A stretch of DNA of 43,024 nt from an uncultured Collinsella sp. (GCA_902478985.1 CABSNH010000002.1:1-43024), one strand, 5' to 3'. Counted from the first letter of the stretch, positions 25,297 to 33,566 are shown. Numbers and translations are program-made. Notes: generated from the letters alone by a model not told the origin.

Positions 25297-26115
25297 CTAC
25301 TCGTCTCCGTCGTTGGGGTCGCCCTTGAGGGTGTTGATGTCCAGGTACTGGTTGTCGTCCTCTTTTTGCTGCGTTGCCGATTCGGACGCGGTGGGGCCAC
25401 GGAACAGCTGGAATCCCTCAAACGCGATCACGCCGAGTAAGGCCACGATAATCGCGATAAAGACCATCTTTGCCGCTTGAGGAAACTCGGAGAAGTGCGG
25501 TGGCTCTTCCTCGGTGTAGTAGTCGGCAAAGCGCTCATCGTCGGTGCCGTGGGTATACGACGATGCCGAGGCTGCCTTTACGCTCGCTTGGTTGTAATCG
25601 GGAGCGGGCGTGGCGGCAAACGGGTCGCGAGAATAGCTGCTCGACGTTTGGCCGTAATCCTCGGTTTCGATGCGGCCGGCGCGAGGCTGTTCGCTCGGGC
25701 GGTTGGCGTATGCTGCGGTGTTGTCGTATGCGGAGTCGCGTTCTTCGGCAGCCGCAAACAGGGGGTTTACCGGAATGTCGAGCGCCGGCATGCCGCCCGA
25801 GGTCTCGTCCAGATCTGCCGCCGCCCAGGAATCGAAGGCAAACTGGCGGGTTGCAAAGTCGTCGAGATCCGCAACGGGCGGTTCGGGCGCATTGTGCTGT
25901 GCCGCGGCGATAAACGATGCCGTCTCGGTAGGATCGCCTGCCGAAGGGGTTTTGCCGCCCATGAGTTCATCGGCGGTCCAAGGTCGGTCGCTCATCACGT
26001 CGTCGAGGCTCAACGCAAACAGATCGTCTTCGCCCTCGTCAAACGCGTTTTTCGCATGCCTGGCGGTAGGCGCGGTGCCTCCGTGGCTGCTGCGCGATGC
26101 GTTGCTCGGCCTCAT
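25297..26115 (-). CDS. Single-pass membrane protein with long acidic disordered N-terminus
   Basis: 272 aa. Residues 1-210 are low-complexity, rich in Asp, Glu, Ala and Ser, and predicted disordered (for example FDEGEDDLFALSLDDVM). One hydrophobic segment spans about 217-238 (VFIAIIVALLGVIAFEGFQLF) and is followed by a 34-residue acidic tail. There is no N-terminal signal peptide, so the long region is probably cytoplasmic and the short tail outside. I do not recognise the family; the arrangement resembles actinobacterial envelope or division accessory proteins only in general form. ATG follows AAAGGATGGGACAAG. It stands alone, convergent with the ATPase gene. Confidence 0.65.
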   Translation of the reverse strand: MRPSNASRSSHGGTAPTARHAKNAFDEGEDDLFALSLDDVMSDRPWTADELMGGKTPSAGDPTETASFIAAAQHNAPEPPVADLDDFATRQFAFDSWAAADLDETSGGMPALDIPVNPLFAAAEERDSAYDNTAAYANRPSEQPRAGRIETEDYGQTSSSYSRDPFAATPAPDYNQASVKAASASSYTHGTDDERFADYYTEEEPPHFSEFPQAAKMVFIAIIVALLGVIAFEGFQLFRGPTASESATQQKEDDNQYLDINTLKGDPNDGDE

Positions 26116-26235
26116 CTTGTCCCATCCTTTCGAACTGTCTAGCCCTTCGATTATATGGAACTTGCCTTGTCACCGATGCCCGGATTCGCGCATTCAAGAA
26201 CTCGTACTAAGGGGAGGATGGTTCAGGCGGGTCGT

Positions 26236-26889
26236 TTACTTGTCGTCAGCCTCTGCCTTGGCCTCGTTGAGGTAGCTGTAGAAGCTGTACTTGGAGATGC
26301 CAAAGAACTCGCAGGCGCGCTCGCTCGATTTGGAGATAAGGAAGGCGCCGCGGCGGTCGAGGTATCCGATAGCGCGAATGCGCTCGTCCTTGGTCATGAG
26401 GGCCGCAGGCTTGCCCACGTACTGCTCGCACTCGCGCAGCAGATCTTCGAGCAGGTCGCCGATGTTTTTGGTGATGGGCTCGGGCTCGGTGTATCCCTTG
26501 TCGCCCGTGCCGGTGAGCGCATCGAGCGAACGCTCAAATGCCTTCATGAGCGTGATGTCAAAGTTGATGCCCATAATGCCAACGGGGTTGCCGGCGTCGT
26601 CGCGAATGAAGATGGTCGACGATTTGAGCAGCTTGCCATCGGCAGTCTTGGTGAGATACGGCGCGCGGTCGTGGACCTCGGCGGCATCCTCGTGCATGGA
26701 CTCGAGCGCGATATGGCTGGGGCCGTCGCCCAGTTTGCGTCCGCTGACGTGGCCGTTTTCAATCGCCACGATAGAGTGGTCCATGTCCTCGGTCTCCAGA
26801 TCGTGGACGACGATTTCGCAGCTGGGGCCAAACTGTAGCGCCAGGCTGTGCGCAAGACGCTTGTAAAACTCAATCTGTGCGGGGGTCAT
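26236..26889 (-). CDS. YheO-like PAS / helix-turn-helix regulator, second copy
   Basis: 217 aa, same architecture as the protein at 5492-6148. The PAS part shows EIVVHDLETEDMDHSIVAIENG and GRKLGDGPSHIALESM, then IFIRDDAGNPVGIMGINFD. The C-terminal HTH ends FFGISKYSFYSYLNEAKAEADDK. The ATG at 26889 follows AGGAAGG; the 17 upstream codons have no support. It is divergent from mocA across about 165 bp, so it may regulate the cofactor and purine genes that follow. The ligand is unknown. Confidence 0.88.
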   Translation of the reverse strand: MTPAQIEFYKRLAHSLALQFGPSCEIVVHDLETEDMDHSIVAIENGHVSGRKLGDGPSHIALESMHEDAAEVHDRAPYLTKTADGKLLKSSTIFIRDDAGNPVGIMGINFDITLMKAFERSLDALTGTGDKGYTEPEPITKNIGDLLEDLLRECEQYVGKPAALMTKDERIRAIGYLDRRGAFLISKSSERACEFFGISKYSFYSYLNEAKAEADDK

Positions 26890-27054
26890 GGGTGCCTTCC
26901 TAAAAATAAGTTTGGGCTCACTGTGCCACAAATGCCACATGGTCGCAAATAACGAAAGCGTCGCTGCGTTATAAGGCCGCCAACGGCCAGGACACCATCT
27001 TTATGCACCCGCGGCGCGAGTTATGGGTACGATGGCTTCAGGGGAGGTATCGAC

Positions 27055-27645
27055 ATGAAACTTGGATGCGCCATTATGGCTTCGGGCGAGGGCAAGCGGT
27101 TTGGATCTAACAAGATGTTTGCTGATATCTGCGGAAAGCCGCTGATTCAGCGGACGATTGAGTCGGTGCCCAAAGGATTTGACGTTGTTGTTACGACGCG
27201 CTGGCCCCAAGTTGCCGAGATTTGCCGTGAGCTGCGCTGCGCGTGCGCGCTGCACGATGGCGCGCTCAGGAGCGAGAGTGTGCGCGCCGGTCTTACCTGG
27301 GGAGCCGATCGCGGCTGGAAGGGCTGCCTCTTTTTGCCGGGCGACCAGCCGCTCGTGAGTTCGGATTCCTTTGAAGCACTCGCCGGTGCTTTTAAGGCCA
27401 ACGGCGGCGTTGCGCCCGTGCGTCTTGCCCTAAACGGTGAACCCGCCTCGCCGGTGCTGTTCCCTGCGAGTCTCTTTCCCGACCTTATGGGTCTTAAGGG
27501 CAAGGATGGCGGATCGTCGCTGCTGCGCGGCCGCGCCGATGTCCAGTTGGTCGAGGCACGTGCCTACGAGTTGTGGGATGTCGACACCGCCAAGGGCCAG
27601 CGCCGCGTCTCGGAGCATATCGCGGCCTGCTACGCGCCTCGCTAG
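27055..27645 (+). CDS. mocA: MocA-like molybdenum cofactor nucleotidyltransferase
   Basis: 196 aa, the usual size of MobA/MocA NTP transferases. The nucleotide-binding loop is MASGEGKRFGSNK at 8-20 (canonical LAAGxSxRxGxxK), and the metal-binding strand FLPGDQPLV lies at about 94-102. MocA transfers CMP to molybdopterin to make the cytosine dinucleotide cofactor of xanthine-dehydrogenase-type enzymes. Together with yqeB, yqeC and xdhC it belongs to the selenium-dependent molybdenum hydroxylase set. The start has GGGGAGG 7 bp upstream. It is convergent with yqeC, separated by 26 bp. Confidence 0.82.
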   Translation: MKLGCAIMASGEGKRFGSNKMFADICGKPLIQRTIESVPKGFDVVVTTRWPQVAEICRELRCACALHDGALRSESVRAGLTWGADRGWKGCLFLPGDQPLVSSDSFEALAGAFKANGGVAPVRLALNGEPASPVLFPASLFPDLMGLKGKDGGSSLLRGRADVQLVEARAYELWDVDTAKGQRRVSEHIAACYAPR

Positions 27646-27671
27646 CAGAAAGGACGCCAGGGTGGCGCCGG

Positions 27672-28406
27672 CTACTTGAGGCTGCTGGCGACGACGGGGC
27701 GGTCGAGAGCTGCCTCGAAGCGATCTGCCATCGTTGGGTCGGCAAGCGTGTCGACTTGGTTGAGCATGATGCGGGCATTGTTGAGTTCCAGCGCCTGCAT
27801 CTCGGCATTGAGCACTTGGGCGACGCGCTCGGGCGTGGCAACGTCGGTGGGCTCGCAGCCGCAGCGCTCGCAAAAGAGCTCGGGGCGGTGGACAGCCTCG
27901 CTGATGGGCTTGCCGAATCCCGAGGCGCCGACGATCCAGGCGATGTCGGCTGTGCCAGAGGGAATTACCGGCTCCCAGGCGGCGTGGGCCTTGAGCGGGA
28001 GCCGCTTGCTGCCGTCTGCCTCGGCCAGGACGTAGTCAAAGCGCTGCGCCAGCTGGTCGAGCGGCTCGGCAGGGGAGGAGAACTTGCCCGTCTGGGGGTC
28101 CAAGACACCGGCTTGGCAGATGCTTCCCCGCGCAAGGCCTGCGCATACCTTGCAGGTGCAGCCTGGGGTGTGTAGGGCACCTGGCTTCCAGGGCGCGGCG
28201 TCCAGGCGACGGCTCGACCCGTCCCATGGCACGCCGGCGACGGGAAACATGTGCGTGGTGGTGCAGAGGAGCACGCGGCCGCCGACACGCATAAGCTCAA
28301 GGCCGAGCGTCTTTAGCAGGGTCGACTTGCCACCGCTGCCGATAATTGCGGTAATGCCCGGCTCGATCTTGGGCGCGGAGGCAAGGCCGCCGTTAATCGT
28401 TTCCAT
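27672..28406 (-). CDS. yqeC: Selenium-dependent hydroxylase accessory protein YqeC
   Basis: 244 aa. The P-loop GSGGKST is at 23-29, followed by LLCTTTHMFP, and the central EADGSKRLPLKAHAAWEPVI block is typical of YqeC. Unusual cysteine pairs, GCTCKVC near 82-88 and CERCGC near 185, may bind metal. YqeC is one of the marker proteins, with YqeB and SelD, of organisms that insert a labile selenium atom into molybdenum hydroxylases; its exact chemistry is unproven. The gene is divergent from yqeB across about 100 bp containing TATAAT at about 28424, so a shared promoter region is likely. Confidence 0.88.
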   Translation of the reverse strand: METINGGLASAPKIEPGITAIIGSGGKSTLLKTLGLELMRVGGRVLLCTTTHMFPVAGVPWDGSSRRLDAAPWKPGALHTPGCTCKVCAGLARGSICQAGVLDPQTGKFSSPAEPLDQLAQRFDYVLAEADGSKRLPLKAHAAWEPVIPSGTADIAWIVGASGFGKPISEAVHRPELFCERCGCEPTDVATPERVAQVLNAEMQALELNNARIMLNQVDTLADPTMADRFEAALDRPVVASSLK

Positions 28407-28508
28407 CTGTTCACCGCCGTATAATGCTGTGATAAGAATTAATCATTAGCGTAGCGGCAGAACCGCTTTTGCTCTGCTCAAACCGTAGCACAGGGAGGTG
28501 CCCCGGGA

Positions 28509-29303
28509 ATGCTCGTTTATGTTCGCGGCGCAGGCGATATCGCCACGGGCGTGGCTGCTCGTCTGGTGCGCGCCGGCGTGTCGGTCGTCATGGCCGATAT
28601 CGCGGTCCCCACGTGCATCCGTCGCACGATCAGTTTTTGCGAGGCCATTCGCTTGGGCGAGGTCGAGGTCGAGGGCATTCGCGCCCGGTTGGCGCAGACG
28701 CCGGCCGAGGCGCTTGAGATTACCGAGGAGGGGGATGTCGCCGTGGTGGTGGACCCCCAGGCACAGATGCTCGGCGAGCTTAAGCCCGCTGCCGTGGTCG
28801 ACGCGATTCTGGCCAAGCGCAACTTGGGCACCACGCGCGATATGGCGCCTGCCGTCATCGCCGTGGGGCCGGGCTTTACCGCGCCGGTCGATTGCGATGC
28901 CGTGGTCGAGACTATGCGCGGGCATTTTTTGGGCCGCGTGATTACCCAGGGCTCGCCCCAGCCCAATACGGGCGTGCCGGGTGTCATCGCCGGATACGGC
29001 AAGGAGCGTGTAATCCACAGCCCCGCCGCCGGTGTGTTTAGGTCCGACCGCGCGATCGGCGATATCGTGAGTGCCGGCGAGTGCATTGGATATGCGGGCA
29101 ATACGCCCATGTTCACGACGATTGACGGCTGCTTGCGCGGCCTTTTGGCAGATGGCGTCCACGTCACCGAGGGCTTTAAGTGCGCCGATGTCGACCCACG
29201 CGGCGACGCCAGCTACATCAACTATATTTCGGACAAGGCGACATCGGTCGGCGGCGGCGTGCTCGAGGCGCTCGCCATGCTCACCAACGTTTTTAGGGGA
29301 TAG
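28509..29303 (+). CDS. yqeB: Selenium-dependent molybdenum cofactor protein YqeB (EF2563 family)
   Basis: 264 aa. The protein starts MLVYVRGAGDIATGVAARL, a Rossmann-like loop with the RGAGD word typical of this family, and later has GPGFTAPVDCDAVVET and a C-terminal barrel-like part. YqeB is a genomic marker of selenium-requiring molybdenum hydroxylases and is thought to help mature the Se-containing active site. GGGAGG lies 10 bp before the ATG. It ends 9 bp before xdhC on the same strand, so the two are co-transcribed. Confidence 0.88.
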   Translation: MLVYVRGAGDIATGVAARLVRAGVSVVMADIAVPTCIRRTISFCEAIRLGEVEVEGIRARLAQTPAEALEITEEGDVAVVVDPQAQMLGELKPAAVVDAILAKRNLGTTRDMAPAVIAVGPGFTAPVDCDAVVETMRGHFLGRVITQGSPQPNTGVPGVIAGYGKERVIHSPAAGVFRSDRAIGDIVSAGECIGYAGNTPMFTTIDGCLRGLLADGVHVTEGFKCADVDPRGDASYINYISDKATSVGGGVLEALAMLTNVFRG

Positions 29304-29312
29304 GAAGCGACG

Positions 29313-30356
29313 ATGGAAAAGCTCGATGTGGTGAATGCTGCGCTTGGCGCTCTGAAGGCTGGTAAGACGTGTGAGCTCGTGGTCGTGGCCGGCACGGCGG
29401 GGTCGTCGCCGCGCGGCGTGGGCGCCTGGATGGCCGTCTTTGCCGACGGTAGCCAAGCGGGTACCATCGGCGGCGGCAAGATTGAGCTCTTTGCGCTGAA
29501 CGAGGCGCGCGAGCTGCTGGCCGCGGGACAGTCGCGTCTGGTCCGCTACACCATGGGCGGCGAGAACTCCGATACCGGCATGATCTGCGGCGGAGCCATT
29601 TGCCTGTGCTATCTGCACCTGGATGCAACCAAGGTGCCGTTGTTCCAGGAGATTGCCGATGTACTGGCGTATCGACGCATCGGCGACTTCGTCATCGGCT
29701 TTGAGCCGTTTATCGCAAGCGCGCTCGAAAGCGACGTTGCCGAATACCATGGCGAGGAGTCGCGCCGCACCATTGTGGGCTGCCCCGAGCTTTCGCTGGT
29801 GGAGGAGGGGAGCAAGGTCACCCACACCAACGTCGCCTCCGAGATTCCTCCCGCGCACATCGAGACGCTCTGCCCCGAGGGCCTGACCTACATCTTTGGC
29901 TGCGGACACGTGGGCGCCGCGACGGCGCGTGTGCTGACGGCGGCGGGCTTTGCCGTCGTGGCGTGTGATGACCGTCCTGGAACGCTGACGCCCGAATGGG
30001 TGCCCGGAGTCTACGACCGTCGACTGGTCGACTACAAGAACCTGGACGAGCTGTGCCCCATCGGCCCGCGCGACTTGGTGGTCGTGGCCACGGCGGGTCA
30101 TAAGTCCGATATCGATGTGGTGATTCAGGCCATGCGCGCCAAGCCGGCCTATCTGGGTTGCCTGGGCTCGCGTCGCAAGACGGCCTTTGTGCGCGCCCGC
30201 CTGGAGCAGGAGGGCTTTACGCAGGAACAGATCGACGGGCTGCACCTGCCGATCGGCGTTGCCATCGAGGCAGAGGATCCCGAGGAGATCGCCATCTCCA
30301 TCGCCGCCGAGATGATTCACCTGCGCCGCACCAAGCTCGTCCCCCGCAAGCGCTAA
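29313..30356 (+). CDS. xdhC: XdhC/CoxI family molybdenum hydroxylase maturation protein
   Basis: 347 aa with both family domains. The N-terminal XdhC/CoxI part has AGTAGSSPRGVGAWMAV, TIGGGKIE and GMICGG (89-94). The C-terminal Rossmann domain has FGCGHVGAATARVL (195-208) and ends GVAIEAEDPEEIAISIAAEM. XdhC binds the molybdenum cofactor, promotes its sulfuration (or here possibly selenation) and hands it to xanthine dehydrogenase. The cluster with yqeB, yqeC, mocA and a purine permease supports a purine hydroxylase as client, but no catalytic subunit is in the window. Confidence 0.88.
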   Translation: MEKLDVVNAALGALKAGKTCELVVVAGTAGSSPRGVGAWMAVFADGSQAGTIGGGKIELFALNEARELLAAGQSRLVRYTMGGENSDTGMICGGAICLCYLHLDATKVPLFQEIADVLAYRRIGDFVIGFEPFIASALESDVAEYHGEESRRTIVGCPELSLVEEGSKVTHTNVASEIPPAHIETLCPEGLTYIFGCGHVGAATARVLTAAGFAVVACDDRPGTLTPEWVPGVYDRRLVDYKNLDELCPIGPRDLVVVATAGHKSDIDVVIQAMRAKPAYLGCLGSRRKTAFVRARLEQEGFTQEQIDGLHLPIGVAIEAEDPEEIAISIAAEMIHLRRTKLVPRKR

Positions 30357-30373
30357 TCGCATCCCCATCAATA

Positions 30374-30440
30374 AGTTGCGGTGAAATACGGACTGTTTAA
30401 GCCAGTTAAGCCGTCAAACAGTCCCTATTTCACCGCAACT
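30374..30440. repeat. 67-bp palindromic repeat, copy 1
   Basis: The arms are 25 bp (beginning AGTTGCGGTGAAATA and ending TATTTCACCGCAACT) with one mismatch, around a 17-nt loop. It is identical to copy 2 at 65 of 67 positions and in the same orientation. It lies 18 bp after the xdhC stop. Confidence 0.92.
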
Positions 30441-30557
30441 GCTGTTTGACTCCGGGGGATGCAGGATTGCGGGTCAAAATGCTACCTGTGCCATATGCCC
30501 TATAATGTCCGCCCGTTGGGCGGCATGGGGCCGCTGCCTGGGGTATGGGAGGCGCAA

Positions 30558-31871
30558 ATGGCAGAGTCGGCAGCAGGGGACTCCCTGTTCGAGCGTACGG
30601 GAAAAGTATCGTTTGTGCAGGTATTGCCCCATGCGTTGCAGCATGTTCTGGCTGCGTTCGCGGGCATCGTCACGCCTGCCATCATCATCGCGTCGGTCTG
30701 CGGCTTTACCCCTCAAGAGGAAGCCGCCGTCATTCAGGCATCGCTGGTTCTCTCGGCGCTCGACATTTTCCTTCAACAGTTCCCCATAAAAGGCGTCGTT
30801 GGTTCGGGCCTGCCCATCGTGATGGGCGCGAGCTTTACCTTCGTGCCGGCACTCAAGGCGGTCGGCCTTGAGCTCGGCTTCGAGGCCGTGCTGGGCGCTC
30901 AAGTTATCGGCGGCGCGCTCGTCGTGCTTTTCGGCCTGCTGTTTAAGCGCGTAAGCTTTCTGTTTCCGGCCCCGGTGCTCGGCACCGTCATCTTTGTGAT
31001 CGGCCTGTCTCTGTGCCCGGTCGCCGTGGCTTCTATGGCGGGCGGGGAGAGTGCTGCCGATTTTGGCAGCGTCACCAACTGGGCCGTCGCGCTCGTGACG
31101 TTTGTCGTCACCTTTATGGCCGGCAACTATGGCAAGGGCGCGCTCAAGTTGGGCAGTATCCTGGCCGGCATCTGCGCGGGCTTTGTTTTGGCTGCGGTGC
31201 TGGGCATGGTCGATTTCTCGGCCATCGCGACCGCCAGCTGGTTTGCTCCGCCGGCACTTGGCGCCCATCGTCTGGTGTTCGATCCGGCAGCATGTGCCGT
31301 GGTAGGCGTCGTCGCCATCGTCAACGCCGTGCAGGTTATGGGAGAGTTTGCCGCCGTGTCCTCTGCTGCGCTCGATACCCCCGCGACCGATAGTCAGATC
31401 TCGGGCGGATTGATTGCCAATGGCCTCGTCGGTATGCTTTCGGGCTTTTTGGGCGGCGTCCCCACGGCAACCTTTGGCCAGAATGTGGGTATCATCGCCG
31501 AGAACAAGGTCGTCAACCGTATGGTCTTTACGCTCGCGGCTGCCATCTTGCTCATCGCGGGCCTACTGCCCAAGTGCGCGGCGGTGCTCACGTCCATTCC
31601 GCAGCCGGTTATCGGCGGCGCCACCATTGGCGTGTTCGCGACCATCGGCATGAATGGCGTGGTCATGTTTGCCCGCCACGGCCTGTCTCAGCGCGACACT
31701 ACGCTCATGGGTCTCTCCATCGCCTTTGGCACGGGCATTGAGCGCACAGCCGGTGCGCTTGCCGGCACTGGATTCCCCGCATGGGTTGACACCGTCTTTG
31801 GCGGATCCTCCATTGCCGTCGCCGCACTTGTCGCCATCGTCCTCAACCTGGTTCTGCCCCGCCAAAAATAA
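30558..31871 (+). CDS. NCS2 family nucleobase permease, second copy
   Basis: 437 aa, many hydrophobic segments, homologous to the permease at 6501 throughout (LPHALQHVLAAFAGIVTPAI, GSGLPIVMGASFTF, GQNVGIIAENKVVN). Substrate is probably xanthine, urate or another purine given the adjacent hydroxylase-maturation genes. The open frame begins 99 bp earlier, but ATG 30558 has GGGAGG 5 bp upstream and starts the conserved protein. The gene is enclosed by two direct copies of a 67-bp palindrome. Confidence 0.9.
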   Translation: MAESAAGDSLFERTGKVSFVQVLPHALQHVLAAFAGIVTPAIIIASVCGFTPQEEAAVIQASLVLSALDIFLQQFPIKGVVGSGLPIVMGASFTFVPALKAVGLELGFEAVLGAQVIGGALVVLFGLLFKRVSFLFPAPVLGTVIFVIGLSLCPVAVASMAGGESAADFGSVTNWAVALVTFVVTFMAGNYGKGALKLGSILAGICAGFVLAAVLGMVDFSAIATASWFAPPALGAHRLVFDPAACAVVGVVAIVNAVQVMGEFAAVSSAALDTPATDSQISGGLIANGLVGMLSGFLGGVPTATFGQNVGIIAENKVVNRMVFTLAAAILLIAGLLPKCAAVLTSIPQPVIGGATIGVFATIGMNGVVMFARHGLSQRDTTLMGLSIAFGTGIERTAGALAGTGFPAWVDTVFGGSSIAVAALVAIVLNLVLPRQK

Positions 31872-31884
31872 CGTCCCATATATG

Positions 31885-31951
31885 AGTTGCGGTGAAATAC
31901 GGACTGTTTAAGCTTGTTAAGCCGTCAAACAGTCCCTATTTCACCGCAACT
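31885..31951. repeat. 67-bp palindromic repeat, copy 2
   Basis: Differs from copy 1 only by CA to TT in the loop. It begins 13 bp after the permease stop and may double as its 3' hairpin, although no T tract follows. It is followed 4 bp later by copy B of the 24-bp repeat. Confidence 0.92.
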
Positions 31952-31955
31952 GCCA

Positions 31956-31979
31956 TTTTCCTCCGTCCCCTAGGGATCA
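31956..31979. repeat. 24-bp interspersed repeat, copy B
   Basis: Same sequence as 5463-5486 with one substitution (CCCCTAGGG here, CCCCAAGGG there). It sits at the boundary between the accessory region and the ribosomal operon. Confidence 0.7.
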
Positions 31980-32026
31980 ATATGTGCGGGGGAGTTGTGG
32001 AGTTGTGCAGGCAGAAGAGGTTTTTC

Positions 32027-32055
32027 TGGAAATACGCTCCCGATGCGCGTATAGT
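32027..32055 (+). promoter_or_regulatory. Candidate promoter of the ribosomal operon
   Basis: TGGAAA (32027-32032), a 17-bp spacer and TATAGT (32050-32055) form a plausible promoter. It would give a leader of about 130 nt before rplE. Nothing resembling rplX or rplN is visible in the leader, so rplE appears to be the first gene of this transcript. Confidence 0.5.
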
Positions 32056-32192
32056 ACCGATTGTTTTGTCGGCTCCTGCTGCGTCGAGTCCAAACCGCGA
32101 AATGCCATGAGCGGCGCGGATGCAGCCAGGAGGCACGAGGACAACCCATCGTGGCCACGCCCCGTGCTTAAAACCCCAAGAAGGAGTGAATA

Positions 32193-32750
32193 ATGGCAGA
32201 AGAGAAGTATGTGCCGCGTCTGAAGACCAAGTACAACAACGAGGTCAAGCAGCAGCTTCAGGACAAGTTCCAGTACGAGAACGTCATGATGATCCCCAAG
32301 TTTGAGAAGATCGTCGTGAACATGGGTGTCGGCGAGGCCGCTACCGATTCCAAGGCCATCGACGGTGCCGTGCGCGACCTGCGCGCCATCACCGGCCAGC
32401 AGCCGATGATCACCCGTGCCCGCAAGTCCATCGCTACCTTCCGCCTGCGCGCTGGTATGCCGATCGGCTGCAAGGTTACCCTGCGTGGCGACCGTATGTG
32501 GGAGTTCTTCGATCGTCTGACCTCCGTCGCGATCCCCCGTATCCGCGACTTCCGCGGCATCTCCGCCAAGAGCTTTGACGGCCGTGGTAACTTCTCCATG
32601 GGCGTCACCGAGCAGCTCATCTTCCCCGAGATCGACTTCGACTCCGTCGATCACCAGCGTGGTATGGACATCACTTTCGTGACTACCGCCAACACCGATG
32701 AGGAGGCCAAGGCCCTTCTGGACGCCTTCGGTTTCCCGTTCAAGAAATAG
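32193..32750 (+). CDS. rplE: 50S ribosomal protein L5
   Basis: 185 aa, normal length. The conserved N-terminus PRLKTKYNNEV and IVVNMGVGEA is followed by the 5S-rRNA-contacting region with RAGMPIGCKVTLRG and the C-terminal FPEIDFDSVDHQRGMDIT. L5 carries 5S rRNA into the central protuberance of the large subunit. GGAG precedes the ATG. In most bacteria rplE follows rplN and rplX in the spc operon; here the preceding gene is a purine permease, so the operon is split. Confidence 0.97.
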   Translation: MAEEKYVPRLKTKYNNEVKQQLQDKFQYENVMMIPKFEKIVVNMGVGEAATDSKAIDGAVRDLRAITGQQPMITRARKSIATFRLRAGMPIGCKVTLRGDRMWEFFDRLTSVAIPRIRDFRGISAKSFDGRGNFSMGVTEQLIFPEIDFDSVDHQRGMDITFVTTANTDEEAKALLDAFGFPFKK

Positions 32751-32765
32751 GTTCACCTGCCCTAT

Positions 32766-32795
32766 AAGCGCCGTTCCCACAAGGGGGCGGCGCTT
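32766..32795 (+). promoter_or_regulatory. Hairpin between rplE and rpsZ
   Basis: AAGCGCCG and CGGCGCTT pair perfectly (8 bp), with CCC/GGG extending the stem inside the 14-nt loop. No T tract follows. It may be an mRNA processing or attenuation element within the operon. Confidence 0.5.
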
Positions 32796-32829
32796 GGGGC
32801 GAACAATACTCTATGTGAGGAGGATATAA

Positions 32830-33015
32830 GTGGCTAAGACATCGATGATCGTCAAGTGCAATCGCAAGCAGAAGTTCTCTACTCGTGAGTACACGCGCTG
32901 CCAGCGCTGCGGCCGTCCGCACTCTGTGTACCGCAAGTTCGGCCTGTGCCGTGTCTGCTTCCGTGAGCTTGCACTCAAGGGCGAGCTTCCCGGCGTTAAG
33001 AAGGCCAGCTGGTAA
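32830..33015 (+). CDS. rpsZ: 30S ribosomal protein S14 type Z
   Basis: 61 aa, the short zinc form. The four zinc ligands are Cys24, Cys27, Cys40 and Cys43 (CQRC and CRVC), and the C-terminus GELPGVKKASW is typical. S14 helps assemble the head of the small subunit. Start GTG follows AGGAGG. The C+ form is usual in Gram-positive bacteria with a single, zinc-requiring S14. Confidence 0.96.
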   Translation: MAKTSMIVKCNRKQKFSTREYTRCQRCGRPHSVYRKFGLCRVCFRELALKGELPGVKKASW

Positions 33016-33134
33016 GTCACTACCAGCGTTTCAAGCATCAGTTTGGAACAGGGAAAACGCGCTAAATAGGCTTTGCCGTTAAGGGCGGCGAAGAACCAAG
33101 AGCACGTGTTCATCAAGAACGAAGGAGAATCTGT

Positions 33135-33533
33135 ATGAACCTTACAGACCCGATCGCAGATATGCTTACGCGCATCCGTAACGCTAACTCTGTGAACAAG
33201 GCCACGGTCTCCATGCCGAGCAGCAAGAAGCTCGTCGAGATCGCTCGTGTTCTGCACGAGGAGGGCTACATCGAGGGCTACGATGTCGAGGACACCGTTC
33301 CCCAGAAGACTCTGCACATCACGCTTAAGTATGGTCCCAAGAAGGCTAAGGTCATCAACGGCATCCGCCGCATTTCCAAGCCGGGCCTGCGTAAGTACAC
33401 CGGCGTTGCCGACATGCCCCGCGTCCGTGGTGGCCTTGGTACCGCCATTATTTCCACCAGCCATGGCGTCATGACCGACCGCGATGCTCGCAAGCACAAC
33501 GTCGGCGGCGAGATCATCGCTTACGTCTGGTAA
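33135..33533 (+). CDS. rpsH: 30S ribosomal protein S8
   Basis: 132 aa. It begins LTDPIADMLTRIRNAN and ends with the 16S-binding signature GVMTDRDARKHNVGGEIIAYVW, with the STSHG loop just before it. S8 nucleates the central domain of 16S rRNA and in E. coli also represses the spc operon by binding its mRNA near rplE. Whether the rplE leader here forms that site is not visible. AAGGAG precedes the start. Confidence 0.97.
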   Translation: MNLTDPIADMLTRIRNANSVNKATVSMPSSKKLVEIARVLHEEGYIEGYDVEDTVPQKTLHITLKYGPKKAKVINGIRRISKPGLRKYTGVADMPRVRGGLGTAIISTSHGVMTDRDARKHNVGGEIIAYVW

Positions 33534-33566
33534 TTCGCTCGGTAGGTAGAAGGAAAGGAGATCACC

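Noticed and set aside
26890..27054. Molybdenum cofactor or purine riboswitch before mocA
   Set aside because: The gap is short and shows no recognisable riboswitch core; other gaps before the permeases also lack one.
30374..31951. Composite transposon around the second permease
   Set aside because: No transposase and no visible target-site duplication; the flanks are short palindromes.
32107..32193. 28-codon ORF ending TAATG at the rplE start
   Set aside because: Its ATG has no ribosome binding site and the peptide resembles neither L24 nor any known leader; the overlap is probably chance.
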